37,245 nt of DNA from positions 1-37,245 of the forward strand of contig CAIOTL010000076.1 in NCBI GenBank assembly GCA_903861155.1, written 5' to 3'. Both the position numbers and the translations under genes were made by a program. This DNA comes from an uncultured Bacteroidota bacterium. Its GTDB lineage: Bacteria > Bacteroidota > Bacteroidia > Flavobacteriales > Flavobacteriaceae. The notes beneath the pieces are model-generated. The model was given only the letters and a program-made list of their open reading frames with translations, was not told the origin of the DNA and did not search any database. Positions 7,835 to 16,788 of this stretch are shown here, one piece after another; the first letter of the stretch is position 1; each line of letters starts with the position of its first letter.

Positions 7835-9457
7835 ATGCAAATTCAAGGACAAATCGTCGACATTCAAAACAAACGAATTTACGCTGGTGAAATCATTGTC
7901 GAAAATGGGAAAATCATCTCGATTATCGAAAAAAACCACGAGGTAAAAAGTTATATTATGCCCGGATTTATCGACTCCCACATTCATATCGAAAGTTCGA
8001 TGCTCGTCCCTTCTGAGTTTGCAAAAATCGCCGTGCTTCACGGAACGGTTGCCACAATTTCGGATCCGCATGAAATCGCCAATGTACTTGGAAAAGAAGG
8101 CGTTTATTATATGATTGAAAACAGTAAAAAAGGGCCGTTGAAATTCCATTTTGGCGCTCCTTCTTGTGTTCCTGCCACCACTTTCGAAAGCGCTGGCGCC
8201 GTTATCGATTCAGAAGGAATTAAGGAATTATTGGCTTCTCCCGACATTTATTATTTGGCGGAAATGATGAATTATCCCGGCGTTTTATTTGATGAGGAGG
8301 AGGTTTTAAAGAAAATTGAATGGGCAAAACATTTCAACAAACCAGTAGATGGTCACGCACCAGGATTAAGAGGCGAATCTGTTAGAAAATATATTTCGGC
8401 AGGAATAACAACAGATCACGAATGTTTCACCTTTGAAGAAGCCGAAGAAAAATTATCGCTCGGAATGAAAGTGCTTATTCGTGAAGGAAGTGCCGCCAAA
8501 AACTTCGAAGCACTCATTGATTTACTTCCTGAAAATTACGAGAATATGATGTTTTGCTCGGACGACAAACATCCCGACGATTTGATTGTTGGACATATTA
8601 ATTTGCTTTGCGCTCGGGCTGTCGCCAAAGGAATTGACGTTTTCAAAATCCTACAAGCGGCTTGCGTAAATCCAGTACATCATTACAAAATGAATGTGGG
8701 ATTATTGAAAAAAAATGACGCTGCCGACTTTATCGTGGTCGAAGATTTAGTTGATTTCAAAGTACAACAAACGTATATCAACGGCGAATTAGTTGCCAAA
8801 AATTGCGAATCATTTGTGATGCATATTCCATTTGAAACACCAAATAATTTTAATATTACATCCAAAGAAATTAGTGATTTTTCCGTTTCGGGTTCTGGTT
8901 CAAAAATTAGAGTTATCGAAGCCTTGGAAGGACAATTAATCACCAATGAAATTCATCATAAATCGAAAATTGTTGATGGAAAAATCGTTTCGGATACGGA
9001 AAATGACATCTTGAAAATGGCTGTTGTCAATCGGTATCAAAACGAGAAACCCGCCATTGCTTTCATTACCAATTTTGGTTTAAAAAAAGGGGCGATTGCC
9101 AGTTCTGTAGCGCACGATTGTCATAATATTGTAGTCGTGGGAACTTCGGATGCCGAAATTTGTAACGCCGTCAATCTTATTATTAAAAATAGAGGTGGAA
9201 TTTGCGCGGTAAATGGATCTTCAACTAAAATATTACCTTTACCCGTTGCCGGAATTATGAGCGACAAAAACGGTTGGGAAACCGGAAAATTATATCAGGA
9301 AATTGAAGCGATGGCGAAGGAATTGGGCAGTAATTTGAAAGCTCCTTTTATGACACTTTCGTTTATGGCTTTACTCGTTATCCCCGATTTGAAATTGTCC
9401 GATAAAGGATTGTTTAGCGGAAATACTTTTTCGTTCGTGGATTTGAAAGTGGAGTAA
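7835..9457 (+). CDS. ade: Adenine deaminase
   Basis: This 540-residue amidohydrolase converts adenine to hypoxanthine and ammonia in purine salvage. The metal-binding motif is [15 protein letters not shown] (43-57). [21 protein letters not shown] and CSDDKHPDD follow, all typical of bacterial adenine deaminases, and the C-terminal 'adenine deaminase C' region includes [12 protein letters not shown] and LPVAGIMSD. Length fits the family. A possible -7 element TATTTTTG lies at 7797-7804. The gene ends 1 nt from the converging HopJ-family gene with no hairpin between them. Confidence 0.92.
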   Translation: MQIQGQIVDIQNKRIYAGEIIVENGKIISIIEKNHEVKSYIMPGFIDSHIHIESSMLVPSEFAKIAVLHGTVATISDPHEIANVLGKEGVYYMIENSKKGPLKFHFGAPSCVPATTFESAGAVIDSEGIKELLASPDIYYLAEMMNYPGVLFDEEEVLKKIEWAKHFNKPVDGHAPGLRGESVRKYISAGITTDHECFTFEEAEEKLSLGMKVLIREGSAAKNFEALIDLLPENYENMMFCSDDKHPDDLIVGHINLLCARAVAKGIDVFKILQAACVNPVHHYKMNVGLLKKNDAADFIVVEDLVDFKVQQTYINGELVAKNCESFVMHIPFETPNNFNITSKEISDFSVSGSGSKIRVIEALEGQLITNEIHHKSKIVDGKIVSDTENDILKMAVVNRYQNEKPAIAFITNFGLKKGAIASSVAHDCHNIVVVGTSDAEICNAVNLIIKNRGGICAVNGSSTKILPLPVAGIMSDKNGWETGKLYQEIEAMAKELGSNLKAPFMTLSFMALLVIPDLKLSDKGLFSGNTFSFVDLKVE

Positions 9458-9458
9458 A

Positions 9459-9809
9459 TTATAATGTTTTCAAAACCAAAGCTTCTCCTTCAAATTGAAT
9501 TCCATCCCATCCCGTTTTCATAAAATTACGAATGTTTTGGTGTTTTGTTCCTTCAGCATTTTCTAATACTTCTTCAAAATAATAGGCTCCAAAACAAGCT
9601 AATGTTTCTGCTTGAGACAAGTTTTGCAATTGCGCAAAAGCAAATAATTTGCAAGAACCAGAGTTTTCTCCTGCAGCATTATGTTGAATTCCATTTTCGA
9701 AAGCCGTTGGAGTAATATTGTAATTTTCCTCAATCACGGATATAGTTTCTGGAAATGAAATGGTGTTGGGTGTTTGTTTTAATTTTTGCAAAAAGGATTC
9801 TATTGTCAT
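9459..9809 (-). CDS. HopJ-family protein
   Basis: This 116-residue protein matches the HopJ 'type III effector' family. The match rests on ITPTAFENG, the block NAAGENSGSCKLFAFAQLQN, ACFGAYYFEEVL and the ending EGTKHQNIRNFMKTGWDGI. The family name comes from Pseudomonas, but members are common in free-living bacteria without type III secretion, so an effector role should not be assumed here. No signal peptide or membrane segment is seen. The gene starts 27 nt after the rsmI stop, and that gap holds one copy of a 16-bp repeat. It converges with ade at 1 nt distance. Confidence 0.85.
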   Translation of the reverse strand: MTIESFLQKLKQTPNTISFPETISVIEENYNITPTAFENGIQHNAAGENSGSCKLFAFAQLQNLSQAETLACFGAYYFEEVLENAEGTKHQNIRNFMKTGWDGIQFEGEALVLKTL

Positions 9810-9815
9810 CGATTA

Positions 9816-9863
9816 CTTTTTTATTCTCTTTCTTTTTTATTCTCTTTCTTTTTTATTCTCTTT
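9816..9863. repeat. Three exact tandem copies of a 16-bp unit
   Basis: The unit CTTTTTTATTCTCTTT occurs at 9816-9831, 9832-9847 and 9848-9863 without mismatch. On the minus strand, the first copy met encodes the end of RsmI, the second contains its stop codon (9839-9837), and the third lies in the gap before the HopJ gene. Confidence 0.95.
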
Positions 9864-10538
9864 AACTGTTGCTTTCCCACCAACCACAACCACAATTTCT
9901 CCTTTTGGTGGTTTATTTTCAAAATGCGTCAACACTTCGCGTACCGTTCCCCTGACATTTTCTTCGTGTAGTTTTGACAATTCTCGTGAAACACAAATTG
10001 GGCGGTCTTCGCCAAAAAAGGTTATGAATTCGGCTAAAGTCTTGACTAATTTATGAGGTGAAACATACAAAATCATAGTTCTTGTTTCTTCGGCAAGCGC
10101 CAAATATCGAGTTTGTCTTCCTTTTTTGTCAGGCAGGAATCCTTCGAAAACAAATTTATCATTGGGCAAACCGCTATTGACCAAAGCCGGTACAAAAGCC
10201 GTTGCGCCAGGCAAACATTCCACATCAATTTTATTTTCAACGCAAGCACGAGTGAGCAAAAATCCAGGGTCAGAAATCGCTGGTGTTCCCGCATCAGAAA
10301 TCAAGGCGATGGTTTCTCCATCTTTCAAACGTGAAATTAAATTCTCGACCGTTTTGTGTTCGTTGTGCATATGATGGCTGTGCATATGCGTTCCAATTTC
10401 GAAATGTTTCAATAATTTTCCGCTGGTTCGCGTGTCTTCGGCGAGAATCAAATCGACTTCTTTCAGGATTCGAATCGCCCGAATAGTCATATCTTCGAGA
10501 TTGCCAATTGGGGTTGGGACAATGTATAATTTACCCAT
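9837..10538 (-). CDS. rsmI: 16S rRNA (cytidine(1402)-2'-O)-methyltransferase
   Basis: This 233-residue protein is an SAM-dependent tetrapyrrole-methylase-fold enzyme that 2'-O-methylates C1402 in the decoding centre of 16S rRNA. Diagnostic segments are LYIVPTPIGNLEDMT (4-18), LAEDTRTSGKLLKHF, ALISDAGTPAISDPGF, LPGATAFVPALVNSGLP and FEGFLPDKKGR. It is shorter than the E. coli enzyme and lacks most of the C-terminal extension. The last residues (KENKKERE) come from the 16-bp tandem repeat, so the tail is probably not functional sequence. Its ATG (10538-10536) directly abuts the stop of the upstream gene, which indicates translational coupling. Confidence 0.93.
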   Translation of the reverse strand: MGKLYIVPTPIGNLEDMTIRAIRILKEVDLILAEDTRTSGKLLKHFEIGTHMHSHHMHNEHKTVENLISRLKDGETIALISDAGTPAISDPGFLLTRACVENKIDVECLPGATAFVPALVNSGLPNDKFVFEGFLPDKKGRQTRYLALAEETRTMILYVSPHKLVKTLAEFITFFGEDRPICVSRELSKLHEENVRGTVREVLTHFENKPPKGEIVVVVGGKATVKENKKERE

Positions 10539-11426
10539 TTATGCAAATTTTTTCTCGATGATATCCATAAAACGTTGAGAGTAATCTTCCTTACCTTCCC
10601 AACTATTGTAATCTGGTTTTACCATATCTTCAATAAAATTGTGAGCTTCCTCAAAACTGTCATAAGTGATTAATTGATTCAAAACACGGTTGTAATCTTC
10701 TTCGCTATTTCCGAAAAGATTTTTTATAAACGCAATTCTATCATTCAAATCGATGCTTATTCCTTTAGAAACTTTCTCATTCAAAGAAACTTTTTTGGGT
10801 TCAATATCTTTTGGATTTAATTCCATTTCGGCAAGAAGTCTCTTTTCCTCGTCATGAATAGCTTCCTCTTTTGGAATGTCAAAAGCAATAGCAGGTGGTA
10901 TTACTTCGCTTTGATCCAATTTTACAAACGTCGTTTCGGTATAATCTCCGCCTAATAAATCCATAAAGGAAATTTGAAATTCCTCTCTAATTGGCGCTTC
11001 CACTTCTTGGTCTGGGTCTAATTCAAAAGCGGGTGGGAATAAAACCTCTTTTTTTTCTTTGGATGAATCCGATGCTATATTTTCCTCTTTAATTTTTTCC
11101 AATTCTACTTCAGGAACGTCTTCTAGTGGAACCTCAATTACAACTTCAGCAATAGGTTTTTCTTCAATAATTTCCTTATTTGAAGGACTTGATTTGAATG
11201 TTGACAAATGATTTTCTTCGAAAAATTGTTTCATTTTTTCTACAATTTCAGCTTGACCAATAGTTGGTTTTGCATCACCAAAATGTTCTTCGACAAATTG
11301 CAAAATCGTTAATTTCTCATACAATTTTCTGGTTTCATTGCATAATATATTCACATCTGACTTGTCTTTAATTTGCAATACTCTATGAGCTATACTCATT
11401 AAATCAGCTTCCAATCTTTTTTTCAT
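10539..11426 (-). CDS. Acidic protein of unknown function upstream of rsmI
   Basis: The protein is 295 residues with no signal peptide or membrane segment. The N-terminal 80 residues look helical (MKKRLEADLMSIAHRVLQIK...). Residues about 85-215 form a low-complexity acidic linker rich in E, P and I/V. The C-terminal region, about 225-295, looks ordered: ISIDLNDRIAFIKNLFGNS, then FEEAHNFIEDMV and YSQRFMDIIEKKF. I believe similar proteins are conserved beside rsmI in Bacteroidota, but I cannot name a family or function. The stop codon touches the rsmI start codon, so it belongs to the same operon. The gene is divergent from tdk. Confidence 0.8.
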   Translation of the reverse strand: MKKRLEADLMSIAHRVLQIKDKSDVNILCNETRKLYEKLTILQFVEEHFGDAKPTIGQAEIVEKMKQFFEENHLSTFKSSPSNKEIIEEKPIAEVVIEVPLEDVPEVELEKIKEENIASDSSKEKKEVLFPPAFELDPDQEVEAPIREEFQISFMDLLGGDYTETTFVKLDQSEVIPPAIAFDIPKEEAIHDEEKRLLAEMELNPKDIEPKKVSLNEKVSKGISIDLNDRIAFIKNLFGNSEEDYNRVLNQLITYDSFEEAHNFIEDMVKPDYNSWEGKEDYSQRFMDIIEKKFA

Positions 11427-11622
11427 AACTTTTAAAATTATAGTGAGTAAGGTTGTGTTTTAATAAATGTCTTCTTTATTTTTTATTTAGCCAAGGGAAG
11501 AAGTAACCTTTGCTAAAAATTTTCTACTTTTGATATGACGTAAAAGTATAATTTTTTTATGTCGGTTTGTTTCGTTACAAAGTAATAAAAACTATTCATT
11601 TTAAGCGCTAGAAAAATACAAA

Positions 11623-12240
11623 ATGTTTCTCGAAAATACAGTAAATCATAAAGAACAATTTGGTTGGATCGAAGTTATTTGCGGTTCGATGTTTTCGGGC
11701 AAAACCGAAGAACTCATCCGCAGACTAAAAAGAGCGCAATTTGCCAAACAAAAAGTCGAAATTTTCAAGCCGGCAATCGACACGCGCTATCACGACGAAT
11801 TGGTGGTGTCGCACGATGCCAATCAAATTCGCTCGACACCCGTTCCGGCTGCAGCTAATATTGCTATTTTGGCACAAGGTTGCGATGTAGTTGGGATTGA
11901 TGAAGCCCAATTTTTTGACGATGAAATAGTAAAAATATGCAATGATTTGGCCAATCAAGGAATCCGTGTTATCGTTGCCGGATTAGACATGGATTTTAAA
12001 GGCAATCCTTTTGGGCCAATGCCAGCATTAATGGCAACTGCCGAATATGTAACCAAAGTGCACGCCGTTTGTACCCGCACTGGAAATCTGGCGAATTATA
12101 GTTTTAGAAAAACAAATAACGAAAAACTCGTTATGCTAGGCGAAACCGAAGAATATGAGCCTTTAAGTCGCGCCTCCTATTTTTATGCTATGAAAGAAAG
12201 CCATGAAAATCATGAAACTTCTAAAAATAAAACTAGATAA
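11623..12240 (+). CDS. tdk: Thymidine kinase
   Basis: This 205-residue type II thymidine kinase phosphorylates thymidine in pyrimidine salvage. The P-loop is [15 protein letters not shown] (22-36). The Walker-B-like catalytic segment is [13 protein letters not shown] and the next core strand is [17 protein letters not shown]. The lasso region [11 protein letters not shown] is present. Of the four cysteines that bind structural zinc in the E. coli and human types, only the first is left ([14 protein letters not shown]). The others are Thr, Ser and Tyr, so this enzyme probably has no zinc. murF-alr starts 13 nt downstream, suggesting an operon. A possible TACTTTTG element is at 11525-11532 but its -33 spacing is poor. 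Confidence 0.93.
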   Translation: MFLENTVNHKEQFGWIEVICGSMFSGKTEELIRRLKRAQFAKQKVEIFKPAIDTRYHDELVVSHDANQIRSTPVPAAANIAILAQGCDVVGIDEAQFFDDEIVKICNDLANQGIRVIVAGLDMDFKGNPFGPMPALMATAEYVTKVHAVCTRTGNLANYSFRKTNNEKLVMLGETEEYEPLSRASYFYAMKESHENHETSKNKTR

Positions 12241-12253
12241 TCAAAAGTAAATT

Positions 12254-14698
12254 TTGAATTTAAGTGTAAACAATATCGAAAAAATCCTTCACGCCAAAAG
12301 GTTTGGGGATAGTCCTAAAATTACGATTGACAATGTTTCAATCGATAGCCGTTCTTTGCAAAACAACGAAAAAACTTTATTTTTTGCATTAGTCGGGCCT
12401 AATAATGACGCCCATACTTACATTTCGCACTTAATCGAAAAAGGAGTTCAACACTTTGTTGTCACTTATATTCCGGATGGCTTCGCAAGCAAAGCTGTTT
12501 TTTTAGTTGTCGAAAACACATTAGATGCTTTACAACAATTCGCGACCTATCATCGAAGCCTTTTCAAATTTCCAGTCATCGGATTAACTGGAAGTAACGG
12601 TAAAACGATTGTCAAGGAATGGCTAAATTTCCTTTTAAGTCCTGATTTCAACATCATCCGAAGTCCAAAAAGCTACAATTCGCAAGTTGGCGTTCCGTTA
12701 TCGGTGATTTCGATTAACGAGAAGCACAATCTAGGAATTTTTGAAGCAGGAATTTCGAAAATGAACGAGATGGAAAAATTGGAGGTCATCATCAAACCAA
12801 CTATCGGAATTATTACAAATATTGGTTCAGCTCATGATGAAGGTTTTGAAGATTTGGAGAAAAAAATAAAAGAAAAACTAAAGCTTTTCAAACATTCAAA
12901 ACTAATAATTTATCAAAAAAATGAAGTCGTTGATGCGTTAATTAATTCAAAAACACAGTCACTTTCTTGGAGTTTTCAGGATGAAACTGCCGATGCTATT
13001 ATTGCAAAAAAAACAATCGCAGACAAAACGATGCTACAAATTCGGTATGCCAAAGCTAATTTCGAAGTTCAAATTCCTTTTCAGGATCATGCTTCGATCG
13101 AAAATACCATCACCTGTTTGATGGTTTTATTGAGTTTTAAATACGACAAAACAACCATTCAAAACCGCATCCAATGGTTATATCCAGTTGAAATGCGGTT
13201 GAAAGTGAAAAATGGAACCAACAATACAACACTTATTGATGATAGTTACAGTTCAGATTTTCAGTCATTGAAAATTGCCCTGGATTTTCTGGAAAGTCAA
13301 AAACAATATAAAAATAAGACGGTTATTTTATCTGATATTTTTCAAAGTGGCTTGTCGAACGAGGAATTGTATTCGAAAGTCTCACAATTGATTGTTTCCA
13401 ATAAAATTAATCGGGTCATTGGAATTGGCGAAACCATTTCGGCATTTAAATACAAGTTTACTAACTGTATTACTTTTAAAAATACAGCTGACTTTTTTTT
13501 AAATTTTAACCATTTGAATTTTGGTAATGAAACCATTCTAATAAAAGGAGCGAGACATTTCCAATTTGAAGAAATAGTTGCCGCATTAGAGAATAAAACA
13601 CACGAAACAGTTCTCGAAATCAACCTCAATGCCATAAGTCACAATCTCAATTTCTATAAATCAAAACTAAAACCAACCACCAAAATGATGGTTATGGTAA
13701 AAGCTTTTGGTTATGGGAGTGGCGGATTTGAAATTGCCAAACTCCTCGAACATCACAAGATAGATTATCTGGGAGTGGCTTTCGCCGATGAAGGAATCTC
13801 ATTGAAAAATGCTGGAATTCGGTTGCCTATTATGGTTTTAAATCCTGAAACTACGAGCTTTTCGGCCATTATTCAACATCAATTAGAACCTGAAATATAC
13901 AATTTGAAAGGGCTGAATGCTTTCCTTAAGATTGCCGAACAACGAAAATTAAAACACTTCCCTATTCACATTAAACTCGACACAGGAATGCACCGTTTGG
14001 GTTTTGAAGAAGGAAATCTTGATGAATTAATTTCGACTTTAAACGAACATAAATCTGTAAAAGTAAAAAGCATTTTGTCGCATATGGCCACGAGCGACGC
14101 TTTTGAACAAAAGGATTTTGCACATTGCCAGATTAATTTGTTCGAAAAATTATCTTCTAAATTAATGGCTGAATTGCAAATAAATCCTATTCGCCACATT
14201 TTAAATACCTCGGGAATTAGCAATTTTCCCCAAGCACAATACGACATGGTTCGCCTTGGGATTGGACTTTATGGCATTTCGAATGAAGTCGAAGAACAAA
14301 AATATTTGGAAAATGTTGGGACATTAAAATCCATTATTTCACAAATCAGATCCATTCAAGCCGGAGAAAGCGTGGGTTATGGCAGGCGTTTTATTGCAAA
14401 GAAACCAACAAAAATCGCCACAATTCCTATTGGATATGCCGACGGAATTTCAAGACATTGGGGAAACGGAGTTGGTTTTGTGACAATAAATAATCAAAAA
14501 GCAACAATTGTTGGCAGTATTTGTATGGACATGTTGATGGTCGACATTACAAAAATCAATTGTAAAGAAGGAGATTCTGTTATTATTTTTGGAGAAAACC
14601 CAACGGTTACATTTATGGCAAATCAATTGCATACGATCCCTTATGAAATTCTTACCAGTATTTCCCAAAGGGTAAAGCGTGTTTTTTATCGGGAATAA
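12254..14698 (+). CDS. Bifunctional MurF ligase / alanine racemase fusion
   Basis: This 814-residue protein joins two peptidoglycan enzymes. Residues about 1-445 are MurF, which adds D-Ala-D-Ala to the UDP-MurNAc-tripeptide: the ATP loop is GLTGSNGKTIVKEW (110-123), followed by FEAGISKMNEMEKL and an ADP-binding C-domain. Residues about 453-814 are a PLP-dependent alanine racemase: the Schiff-base lysine is K483 in MVKAFGYGSG, the second catalytic Tyr is Y709 in SVGYGRRF, and GSICMDMLMVDIT closes the active site. This fusion is known in Bacteroidota and links D-Ala supply to its use. The start is TTG 12254, since no in-frame ATG occurs before the conserved MurF core and the frame opens 13 nt after tdk. 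Confidence 0.95.
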   Translation: MNLSVNNIEKILHAKRFGDSPKITIDNVSIDSRSLQNNEKTLFFALVGPNNDAHTYISHLIEKGVQHFVVTYIPDGFASKAVFLVVENTLDALQQFATYHRSLFKFPVIGLTGSNGKTIVKEWLNFLLSPDFNIIRSPKSYNSQVGVPLSVISINEKHNLGIFEAGISKMNEMEKLEVIIKPTIGIITNIGSAHDEGFEDLEKKIKEKLKLFKHSKLIIYQKNEVVDALINSKTQSLSWSFQDETADAIIAKKTIADKTMLQIRYAKANFEVQIPFQDHASIENTITCLMVLLSFKYDKTTIQNRIQWLYPVEMRLKVKNGTNNTTLIDDSYSSDFQSLKIALDFLESQKQYKNKTVILSDIFQSGLSNEELYSKVSQLIVSNKINRVIGIGETISAFKYKFTNCITFKNTADFFLNFNHLNFGNETILIKGARHFQFEEIVAALENKTHETVLEINLNAISHNLNFYKSKLKPTTKMMVMVKAFGYGSGGFEIAKLLEHHKIDYLGVAFADEGISLKNAGIRLPIMVLNPETTSFSAIIQHQLEPEIYNLKGLNAFLKIAEQRKLKHFPIHIKLDTGMHRLGFEEGNLDELISTLNEHKSVKVKSILSHMATSDAFEQKDFAHCQINLFEKLSSKLMAELQINPIRHILNTSGISNFPQAQYDMVRLGIGLYGISNEVEEQKYLENVGTLKSIISQIRSIQAGESVGYGRRFIAKKPTKIATIPIGYADGISRHWGNGVGFVTINNQKATIVGSICMDMLMVDITKINCKEGDSVIIFGENPTVTFMANQLHTIPYEILTSISQRVKRVFYRE

Positions 14699-14746
14699 TT
14701 TTTTTAATATATTCGTAGTCACTATTAACCAATAAAAAAAATAATT

Positions 14747-15124
14747 ATGGGAATGATTTCAGAATTTAAGGCCTTTGCGATGAAAGGCAACGTAGTGGAT
14801 CTTGCAATTGGGGTTATCATTGGTGGTGCCTTTGGCAAAATTGTAAGCTCATTAATTGGAGATGTAATTACTCCACTTTTATTAAAACCCGCATTGTCAG
14901 CGGCCAATTTGTCAAAAATCGAAGAACTTACTGTTTTAGGTGGCGTAAAATATGGAATGTTTATTTCAGCCGTGATCAACTTTGTAATCATTGCTTTTGT
15001 ATTATTCTTGATTATCAAAGGAATCAATGCCTCTAAAAAGAAAGAAGAAGTTGCTGCAACCACGCCTGCTGGACCAACCCAAGAAGAATTGCTTACACAA
15101 ATCAGGGATTTGTTGAAAAAATAA
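14747..15124 (+). CDS. mscL: Large-conductance mechanosensitive channel
   Basis: This 125-residue inner-membrane channel opens under hypo-osmotic membrane tension. The N-terminal amphipathic helix (MGMISEFKAFAMKGN) runs into TM1 (VVDLAIGVIIGGAFGKIVSS), which carries the glycine-rich pore constriction. A short periplasmic loop follows, then TM2 (FISAVINFVIIAFVLFLIIK) and a charged cytoplasmic helix ending EELLTQIRDLLKK. Length and layout fit MscL. A strong terminator follows 27 nt after the stop. Confidence 0.95.
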   Translation: MGMISEFKAFAMKGNVVDLAIGVIIGGAFGKIVSSLIGDVITPLLLKPALSAANLSKIEELTVLGGVKYGMFISAVINFVIIAFVLFLIIKGINASKKKEEVAATTPAGPTQEELLTQIRDLLKK

Positions 15125-15151
15125 TTTCCGCTGCATTATGTATTCTAATCT

Positions 15152-15178
15152 AACCACGCTCTTGAGCGTGGTTTTTTA
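15152..15178 (+). terminator. Rho-independent terminator after mscL
   Basis: AACCACGCT (15152-15160) pairs with AGCGTGGTT (15165-15173) around a CTTG loop, followed by a T-run to 15177. It is GC-rich for this genome and well placed. Confidence 0.88.
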
Positions 15179-15242
15179 TTTGTTGCAAATATAACATTTT
15201 GTTATTTTTTGTGAACATGCATGTTTTAAATTGGATATTACT

Positions 15243-15250
15243 TACTTTTG
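15243..15250 (+). promoter_or_regulatory. Candidate -7 element of asd
   Basis: TACTTTTG matches TAnnTTTG and lies 36 nt before the asd ATG. The -33 region is only T-rich, with no TTG at ideal spacing. Confidence 0.5.
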
Positions 15251-15286
15251 CAATTGAAAATAATCTTTTAAAATAAATATAATAAT

Positions 15287-16276
15287 ATGAAAATTGCAGT
15301 TGTAGGAGCCACTGGAATGGTTGGCGAAATAATGTTAAGAGTGTTAGAAGAAAGAAATTTTCCTTATACGGAATTGATCCTCGTTGCTTCTGAAAAATCA
15401 GTTGGAAAAGTAATTGAATTCAGAGGCAAAAAACATACCGTTGTCGGCTTGCAAACCGCCGTTGATATGAAACCAGAAATTGCCTTATTTTCAGCTGGCG
15501 GCAGTACTTCGCTAGAATGGGCACCAAAATTTGCAGCAGCGGGAACGACCGTTATCGATAATTCATCAGCTTGGAGAATGGATCCAACAAAAAAATTAAT
15601 CGTTCCAGAAATAAATGCGAACGAATTAACTAAAGACGATAAAATCATTGCCAATCCAAACTGTTCTACCATACAAATGGTTTTGGCTTTAGCACCGCTT
15701 CATAAAAAATACAACATCAAACGCGTGATTGTTTCTACTTACCAATCCATCACGGGAACTGGCGTAAAAGCAGTACAACAATTCGAAAATGAATGTGCAG
15801 GAATTGAGGGCGATATGGTCTATAAATATAAAATTAATAGAAACTGTATTCCACAATGCGATAGTTTTGAAGCAAATGGTTATACCAAAGAAGAAATGAA
15901 ATTGGTTAATGAAACCAAGAAAATATTAAGTGATGACAGTATTGCTGTAACGGCAACAGCAGTTCGTGTGCCAGTTGTGGGTGGTCATAGTGAAGCAGTG
16001 AATATTGAGTTTACCAATGATTTTGACGTTAATGAAGTGAAAAATATTCTTCACCATACCGATGGAATTGTAGTGCAAGACAATTTGGACACTTTTACCT
16101 ATCCTATGCCAAGATATGCCGAAGGTAAAAACGATGTTTTCGTGGGTAGAATCCGTCGTGACGAAAGCCAAGCAAACACATTAAACATGTGGATTGTTGC
16201 TGACAATTTAAGAAAAGGTGCTGCAACTAACACAATTCAAATTGCTGAATATCTTATTGCAGCAAAATTGGTCTAA
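15287..16276 (+). CDS. asd: Aspartate-semialdehyde dehydrogenase
   Basis: This 329-residue enzyme reduces aspartyl phosphate to aspartate semialdehyde with NADPH, supplying lysine/diaminopimelate, threonine and methionine. The NADP loop is VVGATGMVGEIM (5-16). The SAGGSTSLEWAPKF and VIDNSSAWRMD segments are typical. The catalytic cysteine is C126 in NPNCSTIQM, and the substrate loop YQSITGTGVKA follows. The C-terminal FVGRIRRDES is also conserved. Length fits the family. It is monocistronic between two terminators. Confidence 0.96.
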   Translation: MKIAVVGATGMVGEIMLRVLEERNFPYTELILVASEKSVGKVIEFRGKKHTVVGLQTAVDMKPEIALFSAGGSTSLEWAPKFAAAGTTVIDNSSAWRMDPTKKLIVPEINANELTKDDKIIANPNCSTIQMVLALAPLHKKYNIKRVIVSTYQSITGTGVKAVQQFENECAGIEGDMVYKYKINRNCIPQCDSFEANGYTKEEMKLVNETKKILSDDSIAVTATAVRVPVVGGHSEAVNIEFTNDFDVNEVKNILHHTDGIVVQDNLDTFTYPMPRYAEGKNDVFVGRIRRDESQANTLNMWIVADNLRKGAATNTIQIAEYLIAAKLV

Positions 16277-16300
16277 ACATCCGTAGAAAGTACTAAAACT

Positions 16301-16349
16301 ATTTGTTTTAACAATCATTAAGTTTTGTTAAAACAAATGGTTTTTTTTT
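16301..16349 (+). terminator. Rho-independent terminator after asd
   Basis: ATTTGTTTTAACAA (16301-16314) pairs perfectly with TTGTTAAAACAAAT (16325-16338), and nine T follow (16341-16349). The stem is AT-rich but long. Confidence 0.8.
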
Positions 16350-16358
16350 ATGTTTCCC

Positions 16359-16366
16359 TACATTTG
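16359..16366 (+). promoter_or_regulatory. -7 element of the His/Cys-rich gene, leaderless layout
   Basis: TACATTTG lies only 4 nt before the GTG at 16371. With the usual short distance from -7 box to transcription start, the mRNA would begin at or next to the start codon. Confidence 0.55.
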
Positions 16367-16370
16367 CAAA

Positions 16371-16724
16371 GTGAAAAAGAAACAAGTATTATTTAATTTC
16401 TCGATGATGTTTGTAGTATTGTTTTCAATACTGCTCCAATCTTTTCATAGTTATGAGCATTTGTCGAAGCAACTTTCTCAAGACATTTGTCATCACAAAT
16501 TCAACCTTCACAAAACCGAATTCACCCATCAACACAACACTTTTGACCATTGTTATGTTTGTGAATTTACTTTCAGCAACTATATTCCATCCGCTTTTTC
16601 TTTATTCGAATTCAAGATTGTAACTATTCCGATTGAAAATTCTCACTATTATTCCGATGAAAGTATCCAATACTTCAATGGGAGCTTTTTTTCGCTCCGA
16701 GCACCACCCCCAAATATTGTTTAA
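16371..16724 (+). CDS. Small His/Cys-rich membrane or periplasmic protein
   Basis: I choose GTG 16371 (117 residues), because the ATG at 16350 lies upstream of the -7 element and inside the preceding terminator's T-run. The N-terminus is a signal anchor or signal peptide (KKKQVLFNFSMMFVVLFSILLQS). The rest carries possible metal ligands: FHSYEH, DICHHKFNLHK, THQHNTFDHCYVCEF. The C-terminus ends SLRAPPPNIV. Small proteins of this His/Cys-rich kind often sit in front of metal-related TonB receptors in Bacteroidota. That context, with the receptor 64 nt downstream, suggests a role in metal handling, but no enzyme or binding activity can be claimed. Confidence 0.65.
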   Translation: MKKKQVLFNFSMMFVVLFSILLQSFHSYEHLSKQLSQDICHHKFNLHKTEFTHQHNTFDHCYVCEFTFSNYIPSAFSLFEFKIVTIPIENSHYYSDESIQYFNGSFFSLRAPPPNIV

Positions 16725-16788
16725 ATACATTTTGCTTCATCTCAATTTTTTTGGATGAAATAGGCCTTTAAAACAATAAACAAATTCA

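Noticed and set aside
9459..9809. HopJ-family gene as evidence of a type III secretion system
   Set aside because: The family is widespread in non-pathogens, and no secretion apparatus or chaperone gene is nearby.
12254..14698. The MurF-alanine racemase fusion as a new enzyme combination
   Set aside because: The fusion is known in Bacteroidota, and both halves have their full catalytic motifs, so it is not novel.
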